Shown piece after piece: positions 34,795-43,238 of a DNA stretch of 43,238 nucleotides. The translations under genes were made by a program, and so were the position numbers. The notes under the pieces are model-generated. The model saw nothing but the letters and a program-made list of their open reading frames with translations. It was not told the origin of the DNA and made no database searches. Location of the stretch: assembly GCA_030949725.1 (NCBI GenBank), contig JAUZSE010000017.1, positions 1-43,238 on the forward strand. The letters run 5' to 3'. Every line of letters begins with the position of its first letter. Position 1 is the stretch's first letter. Origin of the DNA: Sulfurovum sp. Its GTDB lineage: Bacteria; Campylobacterota; Campylobacteria; Campylobacterales; Sulfurovaceae.

Positions 34795-35358
34795 ATGAAA
34801 AAAATAGCAGTTTTATTTAGTGGTACAGGTTCTAACTTTGCCCATATTGTCAAGACTTTACACCTGAAAGAGTTTGAAGTTGTCGTAGCCTTGACAAATA
34901 ACCCCCATGCCAAGGGTATAGAAGTAGCCAAAGCTGCCTCCATACCTCTTGAAATTATAGATTCAAAAACATACAAGAGCAGAGAAACTTTTGATGCAGA
35001 GGTAGTCAAACGCTTAAAAGCATACCATGCAGACTTGACGATACTTGCAGGATTTATGCGTATTTTAACAGAAGTGTTTACAGATACGATTACAAGTATC
35101 AACTTGCATCCTTCTCTTTTGCCTAGACATAAAGGTCTACATGCCATTGAAAAATCGTATGAAGATAGCTTTCCAAACGGAGGCGTGAGTATCCATTATG
35201 TGAGTTCTGAACTTGACGGAGGAGAAATCATTCTACAAAAAGAGATTTTAAAAGCAGGATTGACTTTTGAGATGTATGATACAAAAGTACGAAATTTAGA
35301 AAAAGAGGCTTTGATTGAAGCTATACATATGGTACTCTTGCCAAATAAAGGACAATAA
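34795..35358 (+). CDS. purN: Phosphoribosylglycinamide formyltransferase 1
   Basis: The internal ATG at 34795 (MKKIAVLFSGTGSNFAHIV) is the real start; the in-frame ATG at 34762 lies within the REP hairpin region. The 187-aa protein has the PurN motifs: GTGSNF for GAR phosphate, ILAGFMRILTEVFT, INLHPSLLPRHKGLHAIE with the catalytic His and Asn, and SIHYVSSELDGGEIILQ with the catalytic Asp. It transfers a formyl group from 10-formyl-THF to GAR. Confidence 0.92.
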   Translation: MKKIAVLFSGTGSNFAHIVKTLHLKEFEVVVALTNNPHAKGIEVAKAASIPLEIIDSKTYKSRETFDAEVVKRLKAYHADLTILAGFMRILTEVFTDTITSINLHPSLLPRHKGLHAIEKSYEDSFPNGGVSIHYVSSELDGGEIILQKEILKAGLTFEMYDTKVRNLEKEALIEAIHMVLLPNKGQ

Positions 35359-35360
35359 TC

Positions 35361-35681
35361 GTGGACTATTATAACGACAAGACAAATCAAGCAGGAGTCA
35401 AAGTATTTTTTATGATCGTACAGATACTTATACTCTCTATTGTATACATTTTTGTATATACCTCTTTTTTAGCCGTTGGGTATGCGATAGACAAATATGA
35501 CGTAAGTCCAGTGAGGTATTTCCCCGTGGTTTTGGCTTTGATTATTTTTCCTATATTGCTTTATAAATACAGACAAATGTTCAATGCAGGAAAAATGTTA
35601 GGTGCAGTCACATGGATGATGGGGACAGCTTCGTTAACTATTGTACTCTTGTATGCATATATTGCACAGATTGCAGGATAG
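35361..35681 (+). CDS. Small membrane protein of unknown function
   Basis: The 106-aa protein starts with GTG two bases after the purN stop (AAAGGACAATAATC upstream) and has three or four membrane helices: VFFMIVQILILSIVYIFVYT, YFPVVLALIIFPILLY, and GAVTWMMGTASLTIVLLYAY. I do not recognise the family. Tight coupling to purN in front and to the MATE gene behind (in the same frame, 3 bases after this stop) suggests one transcript. Confidence 0.65.
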   Translation: MDYYNDKTNQAGVKVFFMIVQILILSIVYIFVYTSFLAVGYAIDKYDVSPVRYFPVVLALIIFPILLYKYRQMFNAGKMLGAVTWMMGTASLTIVLLYAYIAQIAG

Positions 35682-35684
35682 CTT

Positions 35685-37010
35685 ATCTTAAAGTTATTTC
35701 CAAAGAAACACCAAAAAGTTTTAAAACTTTCTATCCCTGCTGCTATTAATTCGCTGCTCGATATGCTTCAAGTGATTACTGATCTTATTATGGTGGGGCG
35801 TATTTCTGCTTTTGCTGTGGCGGCTGTAGGGCTTGGTTTGCAGTCACTGACCTTTGTTTTTGCTATTTTGACACTCTTGCATGTGGGGACTTCTGCCTTA
35901 CTCTCACGCTTGGTGGGTGCAGGCAGAAAGAAACGTGCCGCAACAGGACTCTCTACGCTATTACGGTTTGCTTTTTTCCTTTCACTCCCCATGATGTTGT
36001 TGTGGTATGTGTTAGCCTCAAATGTCTATGTGTGGTTTGGTACGGTGCAAGAAGTGATCATCTTAGGTGAAGACTATGTACAGATGCTCACATGGATGTT
36101 GCCTTTTGTGTTTGTAAAGCTTGTGTTTGTCACCGCACTCAATGCCTCAGGCGATACAAAGACACCGATGTATGTCAAGATAGGCTCTATATTTTTGAAT
36201 GTCTTTTTAAATTATCTGTTTATTTTTGGTCATTTTGGTTTTCCCCCAATGGGTGTTGAAGGTGCTGCTCTTGGGACAGTCATCGTAAATATCTTAGAAA
36301 CATTGGTATATTTATGGCTTTATGTCAAAGGCAAGACGTTTTATGTACCTCTTTGGCATTACTCCCAGACACTTTTAAACCGTGCACTCAAAGTAGGTAT
36401 CCCTGCTTCATTTGAGCGTACACTTACCTTCTCATCGTTTATGCTTTTTACGGTAATCATCGCACATTATGGCACAGAGGTTTTGGCAGGTTATCAGATA
36501 GGACTACGTGTAGAAGGCTTGGCTTTTATGCCAGGTATCGGCTTTACTATCGCGGCTATGGCACTGATGGGACAGGGCTTAGGAGCTAAAAAACCAGAAC
36601 AATCCAAAGAAGATGTCTTGCTTGTACTCAAATACACCGTTGGGCTTATGTTTTTTCTTTCCTTTTTTATGATCTTTGTACCAGAGAAAATAGTATGGAT
36701 ATTTACCGATGATGCACAAACCATTGAAGAAGCCAGTCTTTATCTGCGTATTGTTGGGTTTTCACAAATCCCTTTGGCATTTAATTTTGTGCTATCAGGA
36801 GCATTGAGAGGGGCTGGAGATACCAAAAGAACACTCAAAATAAACCTTATCTCATTGTGGTTTGTACGCATACTTCCTGCCTTTGCACTCTCTTGGTATT
36901 TTGAATCTATTTTACTGGTCTACATCGCGATGATCTCAGACACTTTTGTGAAAGCGTTTTGGCTTTGGAAGACCTTCCAAAAAGGTGAATGGCAGAAGAT
37001 TAAAGTGTAA
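35685..37010 (+). CDS. MATE-family multidrug/Na+ antiporter, start codon unusual
   Basis: Homology to MATE proteins begins well before the first ATG of the frame (35763): LFPKKHQKVLKLSIPAAINS then LLDMLQVITDLIMVG is the normal first helix. The frame is open back to the preceding TAG (35679-35681). The only start-like site is ATC at 35685, seven bases after an AGGA, which may be a rare non-AUG start or a miscalled ATG. About 12 helices are predicted, with the MATE repeats DLIMVGRISAFAVAAVGLG and NASGDTKTPMYVKIGSIFLN in the first half and SGALRGAGDTKRTLKINLIS in the second. Length from ATC is about 441 aa, normal for the family. A second MATE gene follows. Confidence 0.85.
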   Translation: MLKLFPKKHQKVLKLSIPAAINSLLDMLQVITDLIMVGRISAFAVAAVGLGLQSLTFVFAILTLLHVGTSALLSRLVGAGRKKRAATGLSTLLRFAFFLSLPMMLLWYVLASNVYVWFGTVQEVIILGEDYVQMLTWMLPFVFVKLVFVTALNASGDTKTPMYVKIGSIFLNVFLNYLFIFGHFGFPPMGVEGAALGTVIVNILETLVYLWLYVKGKTFYVPLWHYSQTLLNRALKVGIPASFERTLTFSSFMLFTVIIAHYGTEVLAGYQIGLRVEGLAFMPGIGFTIAAMALMGQGLGAKKPEQSKEDVLLVLKYTVGLMFFLSFFMIFVPEKIVWIFTDDAQTIEEASLYLRIVGFSQIPLAFNFVLSGALRGAGDTKRTLKINLISLWFVRILPAFALSWYFESILLVYIAMISDTFVKAFWLWKTFQKGEWQKIKV

Positions 37011-37034
37011 AAATCCAAAAATATAAAGAATCAA

Positions 37035-38403
37035 ATGAAAAAAGAAAATGAACTCATAAGCAAAGACATCAAAAAGCTGATCATACAGATTGCTATCCCC
37101 TCAAGTATTGGTATGTTTTTCAACACTATGTACAATGTAGTGGATACCTTTTATATAGGTCAAATCTCTACCGAGGCTATCTCTGCCTTGTCTTATAGTT
37201 TTATGGTGTTCTTTTTGTTTCTGTCGGTGAGTTTTGGCTTGTCTTCCGCTATGACCGCCTATGTGGGTGGGGCGCTAGGGAAACATAAAAGAAGTACGGC
37301 ACGAGTGTATGTTGCAAACGGCATGGGGTTATTATTTTTTATCTCCATTTTTTTAACGATCATCAGTTTTATACTTTTAGAGAAGGTTTTTATACTTATG
37401 GGTGCCAGTGATGAGGTACTCAAACACGCATTAGACTATACCTACATTATCATTATGGGGATACTACCGATGCTTTTAGGTTTAGGTGCCAATGCAGTGC
37501 TCATAGCGTTAGGCGATACGAAAAGCTATAGAAACATACTCATCCTCGGTTTCATATTGAACTTAATGCTTGATCCATTGTTTATCTATGGTTATGGGGT
37601 CATTCCTGCTTTTGGTGTACAAGGTGTTGCCATAGCCACAGTGTTGATACAATGCATCACCCTCATATATATAGTCTATAAATTACATCAAACAGGTCTT
37701 TTTGATGTAAAATCATTCTTGAAAAATAAACCCAATCTAAAAGTATATCAACACCTGTACACCCAAGCTATACCTGTTAGTTTAAATATGTTTTTAATGT
37801 CATTTGGAAGTATTATTGCCATCTATTTTGTATCCTTTTATGGGGTCAAATCAGTTGCAGCTTTTGGCATTGGGTATAGAGTAGAACAGATTATCTTACT
37901 TCCGATGTTGGGGTTAAACACCGCGGTCATGAGCATAGTATCAAACAACTATGGGGCTAAGAATTTCTCTAGGATTGACGAGGTCATCTCTAAAGCTTTC
38001 AAGTATGGATTTATTCTAAATATTGTAGGCATACTACTCATTGCTATTTTTGGAAAATATCTCATCATAATCTTCGATACGGATCCAGAAGTGATAGATA
38101 CTGCGTATGTATACATCGTGTTTGAAAGCTTTATCTTTTTTTGCATTTCTAACCATATTTATCTCAAACTCAACCCTGCAAGGCATAAAACAGCCTTTTA
38201 TACAACCCTTTGTGAGTTTTTATAGACAAATTTTTATGCCACTTATACTTTTTAGCATTGTAGTAAAAGTGTATGATTTAGAGATAGAGTATTTGTGGGG
38301 AAGTATGTTAATCATTACCTATAGTGCGGCTATTTATCTTAAGGTTTATACCAATAAGAAATTGGGGTTACTTCATAATGTGACTAAACAGTCACACCAG
38401 TAA
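37035..38403 (+). pseudogene. Second MATE-family transporter, one frameshift near the C-terminus
   Basis: The first 390 or so residues are a regular MATE transporter (IPSSIGMFFNTMYNVVDTFY IG; ALGDTKSYRNILILGFILNL; GYRVEQIILLPMLGLNTAVM). At the T7 run 38136-38142 the frame moves. With six T's ESFIFFAFLTIFISNSTLQG continues into KQPFIQPFVSFYRQIFMPLI and the last helix, ending VTKQSHQ at 38403. The corrected length is 455 aa. It differs clearly in sequence from the MATE protein encoded just upstream, so this is not a recent duplication. Confidence 0.85.
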
Positions 38404-38427
38404 TCAAGACGTGTAGTTTATAAAATT

Positions 38428-39127
38428 TCACTCCATCGTCCTCACATCTAAAAAACTCCCACTCTCATATGCCAATAACTTTGGGAAAAGTGCTATGAGG
38501 TTTCTTGCAGCATCATGAGCCGTTTGGATAGGGCTTTCTTTTAACGTTTTTGCAGAGGGGGAAGTCTTGGTCATTTACTTCTTTTATGATATGGTCTGTC
38601 ATAGGCGTTTTGATGATGCCTGGGGCAAGGGCTGTGAAATGGATGTTGGGTAGCTCTTTTGCGTAGACATTGAGTAACATATTGAGTGCAGATTTTGAAA
38701 GAGAGTATGCACCCCATCCTTTGGATCCGTTGACTGCCGCACCAGAAGAGATGCCTATGATCTGACCCACAAACTGTGCATGTTTACTAAGTGTGTCTAT
38801 GAGTTCTTTGTTCGCCCAGACATTGACATCCATCACTTTCTGAATATCTGAAAGATCTGTGTTGGATAGGGTTTGTATCTCTCCTAATACTCCTGCATTG
38901 AGTATTACGATGTCAAAAGAGCGTTGGGAAAGAAACTCTGTGAGCGTTGATTGAAGCATAAATGTTTCAGACATGTCATAAGGAAAAAAGAAAAAATGAA
39001 GGTGATGATCAAATTTGGGGAGAAGTTTTTGACCAATAGCATGCACGGTGTCTCCATTTTGAAGATAAGCATCCACTAAAGCTTCTCCTAGACCTGAACC
39101 GACACCTGTTATGAGTATATTTGCCAT
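38428..39127 (-). pseudogene. Short-chain dehydrogenase/reductase, one frameshift
   Basis: The SDR family motifs are present: TGVGSGLGEAL (cofactor glycine motif), LNAGVLGEIQ, ISSGAAVNGSKG and the catalytic YSLSK. In the C-terminal part the frame is lost at the G5 run 38557-38561 (plus strand). With four G's it reads DFPSAKTLKESPIQTAHDAA, then RNLIALFPKLLAYESGSFLD, then VRTME and stops at 38428. The corrected protein has 232 aa, a normal SDR length. The substrate is unknown. It is divergent from the small gene at 39195. Confidence 0.8.
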
Positions 39128-39194
39128 GATGTAATCCTTTTATAATAGATTTTACCTATTGCTATGTTATAATTATGCCAAAAAAGGATAAAGA

Positions 39195-39434
39195 ATGAGC
39201 CAAGAATTAAAAACTTTAGATGAAAGAATAGACCGTATTTACAAAATGGCAAAAGAACATTATGGAGAAGTACGTTTTGTAGGGATCAAAAGACATACAA
39301 AGATCGGCTGGGTAGCAAAAATACAGTTTGATGAATTTGAATCGCTTATGGCTGATGGTGATAGTGCGATAGATGCATTGAAAAACCTGCGTAAACGACT
39401 TAAAAAGATCATTGACCGTTACAATATGGTTTGA
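39195..39434 (+). CDS. Small conserved-looking protein of unknown function
   Basis: The 79-aa soluble protein begins MSQELKTLDERIDRIYKMAK. It ends with a basic helix (DALKNLRKRLKKIIDRYNMV), and the middle is a probable small beta sheet (VRFVGIKRHTKIGWVAKIQF). AAGGATAAAGA precedes the ATG and a TATAATT promoter-like motif lies near 39166. It lies 4 bases before aroK and probably shares its transcript. The family is not recognised. Confidence 0.7.
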   Translation: MSQELKTLDERIDRIYKMAKEHYGEVRFVGIKRHTKIGWVAKIQFDEFESLMADGDSAIDALKNLRKRLKKIIDRYNMV

Positions 39435-39437
39435 ACT

Positions 39438-39948
39438 TTGAGAAATAATATTATCCTCATTGGTTTTATGGGCGTAGGCAAAGGTACGACTGCACGTGCA
39501 TTTACGAAGAAGTATGGTACTTATATTATGGATACGGATGATCTTATAGAATCAAAAGAAAAAAAGAAGTAAAAAGATCTTTGCAAAACAGGGCGAAGCG
39601 TATTTTAGAGAGCAAGAACAAGCCACTGCCAACTGGATAGAACACTCTGTCACAGGGACGTTTATCTCTTGTGGTGGTGGGTTTTACAAGGTAGATAATC
39701 TTAAAAAACTAGGAACGGTTGTTTTGTTGGATGCTTCTTTTGAATGGATACACAACCGTCTGAAGACAGCAAGTAATTCTAAAAGTAAATTGGCAAAACG
39801 TCCGCTTTTTTCTCAAGTAAAAGAGGCGAAAAAGCTTTATGCTGAACGTGAGAAAGCGTATAGAAAGTTGGCGGATGTGGTGGTAGATGTAGAGAATTTG
39901 TCTTTAGATGAGCAAATTGATTTTATTGCTAGGAAATGTAAGGTTTGA
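39438..39948 (+). pseudogene. aroK: Shikimate kinase, one frameshift
   Basis: It begins with TTG at 39438: MRNNIILIGFMGVGKGTTAR, containing the P-loop GFMGVGKGT, then TDDLIESKE. At the A7 run 39559-39565 one A is extra. With six the frame continues KRSKKIFAKQGEAYFREQEQ then ISCGGGFYKVDNLKK (GGG substrate motif), KRPLF in the LID region, and ends FIARKCKV. The 511-nt span is 170 codons plus one base; the product would have 169 aa, as usual for AroK. It phosphorylates shikimate in the aromatic pathway and is normally essential, so error is likely. A weak RBS leaves the TTG start slightly uncertain. Confidence 0.88.
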
Positions 39949-39952
39949 ATTT

Positions 39953-39978
39953 GTAGGGTGTTGTGTCCTCACAACACC
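39953..39978 (+). repeat. REP-like hairpin, type 1
   Basis: GTAG then GGTGTTGT-gtcctc-ACAACACC, 4 bases after the aroK stop. It is the first half of an inverted doublet with 40035-40060. Confidence 0.7.
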
Positions 39979-40034
39979 ATGAATATAGGATTGTTTCAAG
40001 GGTTGACATACGGTTGTGAATATTTGGATTAATT

Positions 40035-40060
40035 GGTGTTGTCAGGAGACAACACCCTAC
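40035..40060 (-). repeat. REP-like hairpin, type 1 (inverted partner)
   Basis: On the minus strand it reads GTAG then GGTGTTGTC-tcct-GACAACACC. The TAG of the head is the stop codon of the small membrane protein gene at 40057-40272. Confidence 0.7.
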
Positions 40061-40272
40061 GTCTTGGTCTCCCAATACTCCAAACCTTTATACGACATAC
40101 TCAACAAGCCAAAAATAAGCATCGTTCCAGCCATACAATAAGGGGCTTGCTCCATGAATGGGGCGGGGGATTTGGAGATGCTGTAGATGATGTACATCCA
40201 TAGAGTTATGGCTGTAAATCCAAGTATTCTTTTAATCCATGTGATAAGTGTGTGTTTTGTTTCTATTTTCAT
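40057..40272 (-). CDS. Small membrane protein of unknown function
   Basis: The 71-aa protein has two membrane helices (ILGFTAITLWMYIIYSI and CMAGTMLIFGLLSMSY) separated by a short loop SKSPAPFMEQAPY. It is not recognised. Its stop codon is supplied by a REP element, which may have trimmed or extended the original C-terminus. It is divergent from ispA. Confidence 0.55.
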   Translation of the reverse strand: MKIETKHTLITWIKRILGFTAITLWMYIIYSISKSPAPFMEQAPYCMAGTMLIFGLLSMSYKGLEYWETKT

Positions 40273-40327
40273 AGGCTTATTTTATCCAAATTCGCTATAA
40301 TTTTAGCAATTTAATCATGAGGTCTAC

Positions 40328-41182
40328 ATGCAAAGATTTGAAACGTATCTTTCTAACAATTTACCACAAGCACCAAGCTTTCATCCTGTGTATGAAGATG
40401 CATTGGGCGATATGCTTAGAGCAGGCGGTAAACGTTTTCGTCCTATGTTGCTTTTGCATATCGTAGATGCATACAGACCTATGCTTTATAATGGTGCCTT
40501 ACCTGTAGCTTTAGCACTTGAAATGTTCCACACTTATTCTTTGATTCATGATGATTTGCCTACGATGGACGATGCAGACTTACGCCGTGGACATAAAACA
40601 TTGCACAAACGTTATGATGAAGTCACTGCCATACTTGCAGGAGATGCTCTCAATACAGAAGCTTTTTTGGTCATAGCCAAAGCACCGTTACGTGAAGATG
40701 TCAAAATCAAACTTGTGATGCTTTTGGCAGAAGGTGGTGGTGCTTCTGGTATGGTGTTGGGGCAAGCGATTGATTGTTATTTTGAAAATCAGCCTCTTTC
40801 TCTTGAACAAGTGAAAACCTTACATAAAAACAAAACGGCAAAACTTATCGCCGTCTCTTTGCAAATGGGGGCTGTGATTGTGGGACTTGACACAAAGACA
40901 CAGAAATCACTGTATGCCTTTGGCATAGACCTTGGATTACTTTTTCAAATACAAGATGATATTATAGATGAGACGCAGAGCGAAGAAGAAGCAGGTAAAC
41001 CTACACAAAACGATACAGATAAAAATAGCTTTGTCAATCTTTTAGGACTGGAGAAAACTGTAGAAGAAGCAGATACTTTGGCAAAAGATTTACAAAGACG
41101 ATTTGATACGTTTGATGAGAAGCTCAGAACAGCTTTACAACCCTTGATAACACAATATCTATATAGACACACAAAGGATTAA
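40328..41182 (+). CDS. ispA: Polyprenyl (geranyl/farnesyl) diphosphate synthase
   Basis: The 284-aa trans-prenyltransferase has the first Asp-rich motif HDDLPTMDDADLRRGHKTLH (DDxxxxD form) and the second QIQDDIIDETQ. The N-terminal GGKRFRPMLLLH binds IPP. It condenses IPP with allylic diphosphates to FPP downstream of the MEP pathway (dxr at 23070). CTATAATTTTA lies upstream as a promoter candidate. It is followed 3 bases later by transketolase. Confidence 0.93.
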   Translation: MQRFETYLSNNLPQAPSFHPVYEDALGDMLRAGGKRFRPMLLLHIVDAYRPMLYNGALPVALALEMFHTYSLIHDDLPTMDDADLRRGHKTLHKRYDEVTAILAGDALNTEAFLVIAKAPLREDVKIKLVMLLAEGGGASGMVLGQAIDCYFENQPLSLEQVKTLHKNKTAKLIAVSLQMGAVIVGLDTKTQKSLYAFGIDLGLLFQIQDDIIDETQSEEEAGKPTQNDTDKNSFVNLLGLEKTVEEADTLAKDLQRRFDTFDEKLRTALQPLITQYLYRHTKD

Positions 41183-41185
41183 CTT

Positions 41186-43179
41186 ATGGTAATGACAGAG
41201 CAAAATAAAATGCGTAAGAAGATGGCGAATACCATCAGATTTTTAGCAGCAGACATGGTACAAAAAGCAAACTCAGGACACCCTGGTGCACCTATGGGAC
41301 TGGCAGATATCGCTGTGGTACTTTCTGAAAAACTTTCACATAATCCCAAAAATCCAAAATGGCTCAACCGTGACCGTTTGGTTTTTTCTGGTGGACATGG
41401 TTCGGCACTCATTTATTCACTTTTACATCTTTGGGGCTATGACTTAAGTCTTGATGACTTGAAAAATTTTCGTCAACTAGATTCAAAAACACCAGGGCAT
41501 CCAGAGTATGGTCATACAGATGGGATTGAAATTACAACAGGTCCATTGGGGCAGGGGATTGCCAATGCCATTGGTTTTACTATGGCAGAAGCATATACCA
41601 AAAATCAAGTAAATTCTGAGATGTGCGAACTTATAGACCACAAAGTCTATTGTTTCTGTGGCGATGGTGATCTTCAAGAGGGTATTTCGTATGAAGCTTG
41701 TGCTTTGGCAGGACACCTTGGACTTAAAGACATGGTGCTTATCTATGATAACAATGCTATTACTATTGAAGGTGCTACAAGTATTGCATGGAGTGAAGAT
41801 GTAGAAAAACGTTTTGAAGCACAAAATTGGAATGTTTTGAAGATTAATGGGCATTGTTATGATGATATTGAAAAAGCATTAGATGAGATCAAGTCTGCTA
41901 CTAAACCAACGATTATCATCGCAAACACAATCATCGGTAAGGGTGCAGGTGAGCTTGAAGGGACGCATCATACCCATGGTGCACCTCTTGGAGATAAGAT
42001 TATTGCAGAGTCAAAAACCAAAGAAGGCTTTAATCCAGATGAGACATTTCAGATACCTGAAGATGTACTACTTAGATTTAGATGCGCACTTGAAAATGGT
42101 GAATTAGCAGAGAAAGAATGGATTCATAGACATAAAGAAGCACCACTCATAGAGCAAAATATTGCACTCGAAAAGTTGTTGAACCCAGATTTCTCTAGCA
42201 TAAATTTCCCAGATTTCTCGAACGATAAAGAGATGGCTACAAGAGATTCAAATGGCAAGATACTCAATGCCATTGCAACGGCTATCCCTTCATTTATGGG
42301 TGGGTCTGCTGACCTTGCACCATCGAACAAGACAAACCTCAAAGACATGGGAAACTTCCCAAAAGGTAGAAACCTACACTTTGGTATACGAGAACATGCT
42401 ATGGCATCTATTACCAATGGTATGGCTCTTTACGGTACGACGATACCATTTAATGCAACATTCTTTGTTTTCTCTGATTATCTCAAACCAGCAGCCCGTA
42501 TCGCAGCACTTACTGGCATCCAAAACTTCTTTGTATGGACACATGACAGTATCGGCGTAGGTGAAGATGGCCCAACGCATGAGCCTATAGAACATATCTC
42601 TCAGTTTAGAGCTTTGCCAAACTTCTATGTATGGAGACCAGCAGACGCGACTGAAAATATAGAAGCATGGAAAACAGCCCTAACTATGGACAGTTCACCA
42701 CACGGTTTTGTACTCTCTCGTCAAAAACTCAAAACACTTAAACCAAAGCGTGATTTTGGAGATGTGAGCCGTGAGTGCTCTACCTTGTAAAAGAAAGAGA
42801 AGATGCAACACTCACACTGATGGCATCTGGTTCAGAACTTATGCCATGTTTGAAAGCTGCTTGTTACCTAGCACCACTTGGCATCAAAGCCAACGTAGTT
42901 TCCGTACCTTGTCTTGACCTCTTTAACGAACAAGATGCAGCATACAAAGCAAGAGTGATAAACCCAAATACAAAAGTACTCGCCGTTGAAGCTGCAACTG
43001 CAACTGAGTATTACCGTTACGCAGATGATGTACTAGGTATGGAAACATTCGGAGCATCCGCACCAGCAAACCTACTCTTTGAAAAGTTTGGCTTTACCCA
43101 AGAAGGTATTATGAAACGTGCTTGTAAATTGGTAGGTGTGGAGTATAAAGAAGTGGCTGTGGGTGAGTGTAAGCTGTAA
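41186..43179 (+). pseudogene. tkt: Transketolase, one frameshift
   Basis: The first 530 or so residues carry the TPP and substrate motifs: NSGHPGAPMGLADIAVVLSE, CGDGDLQEGISYEACALAGH and YDNNAITIEGATSIAWSED. The pyrimidine part has GIREHAMASITNGMALYGTT and FVWTHDSIGVGEDGPTHEP. The frame is lost near 42773-42790 (DVSRECSTL stop); the next frame continues YLVKEREDATLTLMASGSEL to the normal C-terminus (VEYKEVAVGECKL). The expected reading is SRGAYLVKE, so two bases seem to be inserted in CGTGAGTGCTCTACC, the only break not explained by one homopolymer. The full length is about 664 aa, as usual. RBS AAGGA. Confidence 0.92.
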
Positions 43180-43184
43180 GTTCC

Positions 43185-43210
43185 GTAGGGTGTTGTGTCC
43201 TCACAACACC
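43185..43210 (+). repeat. REP-like hairpin, type 1
   Basis: GTAG then GGTGTTGT-gtcctc-ACAACACC, 6 bases after the transketolase stop. It is identical in sequence to the copy at 39953. Its inverted partner, if any, is beyond the window. Confidence 0.7.
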
Positions 43211-43238
43211 GAAAGTTTTAATCTTAATATACAGTATG

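Overview
The window looks like chromosomal DNA of a Campylobacterota (epsilonproteobacterial) organism, most likely a Sulfurovum/Sulfurimonas-type bacterium. The DNA is AT-rich. The style of gyrB, tsaD, dxr, cdsA, leuC, ispA, rpsU and the NFACT protein, and a succinate dehydrogenase/fumarate reductase pair without classical membrane anchors, all fit this. The assignment comes from protein style only; no database search was run.

Region 1 (1-15206) is the accessory and most interesting part. It appears to be a phosphate-starvation (Pho-type) locus built around a dedicated TonB system. A tandem pair of beta-helix-like surface lipoproteins (the second broken) is followed by an eight-gene run: DUF3450 periplasmic protein, coiled-coil periplasmic protein, ExbB, a second ExbB, ExbD, TonB, a TPR protein and a 1060-aa TonB-dependent receptor. 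An IS4-family element then separates the receptor from a gutted porin gene. Next come a PiT phosphate transporter and an OmpR/PhoB-type response regulator. Seven promoters (one on the minus strand, for a 42-aa ORF at the left edge) share the same architecture: two 11-bp direct repeats of the form GTWAC/GTWAT plus AT-rich spacer, with a -10-like hexamer at a nearly fixed distance. At three sites the box is paired with an inverted copy 6-7 nt away. This ties the TonB system, the lipoproteins, the lost porin, PiT and the regulator into one regulon. The inferred role is energised outer-membrane uptake of a phosphorus compound.

Region 2 (15300-24910) carries a small CI-like DNA-binding protein with a palindrome at its promoter, a degenerate GGDEF-EAL membrane protein, gyrB and tsaD. 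It continues with a small insertion-like segment (hydrolase remnant plus paired REP hairpins), a CAP/MORN lipoprotein, a PIN-domain toxin-antitoxin pair with a perfect 13-bp inverted-repeat operator, dxr and cdsA.

Region 3 (24950-43238) is mostly housekeeping: NFACT (RqcH-like), leuC, an E-type-like fumarate reductase/succinate dehydrogenase AB pair next to a VKOR-like thiol-disulfide protein, purT, rpsU, nnrDE, purN, two MATE transporters, an SDR, aroK, ispA and transketolase. GTAG-headed REP-like hairpins of two sequence types are scattered through regions 2 and 3.

At least eleven genes in the window are split by small indels, and most of the breaks fall in homopolymer runs. The list includes tsaD, rpsU, aroK and transketolase, which are hard to imagine as pseudogenes. 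The simplest reading is uncorrected homopolymer error in the assembly, so every 'pseudogene' call here is provisional. I saw no tRNA, rRNA or CRISPR array.
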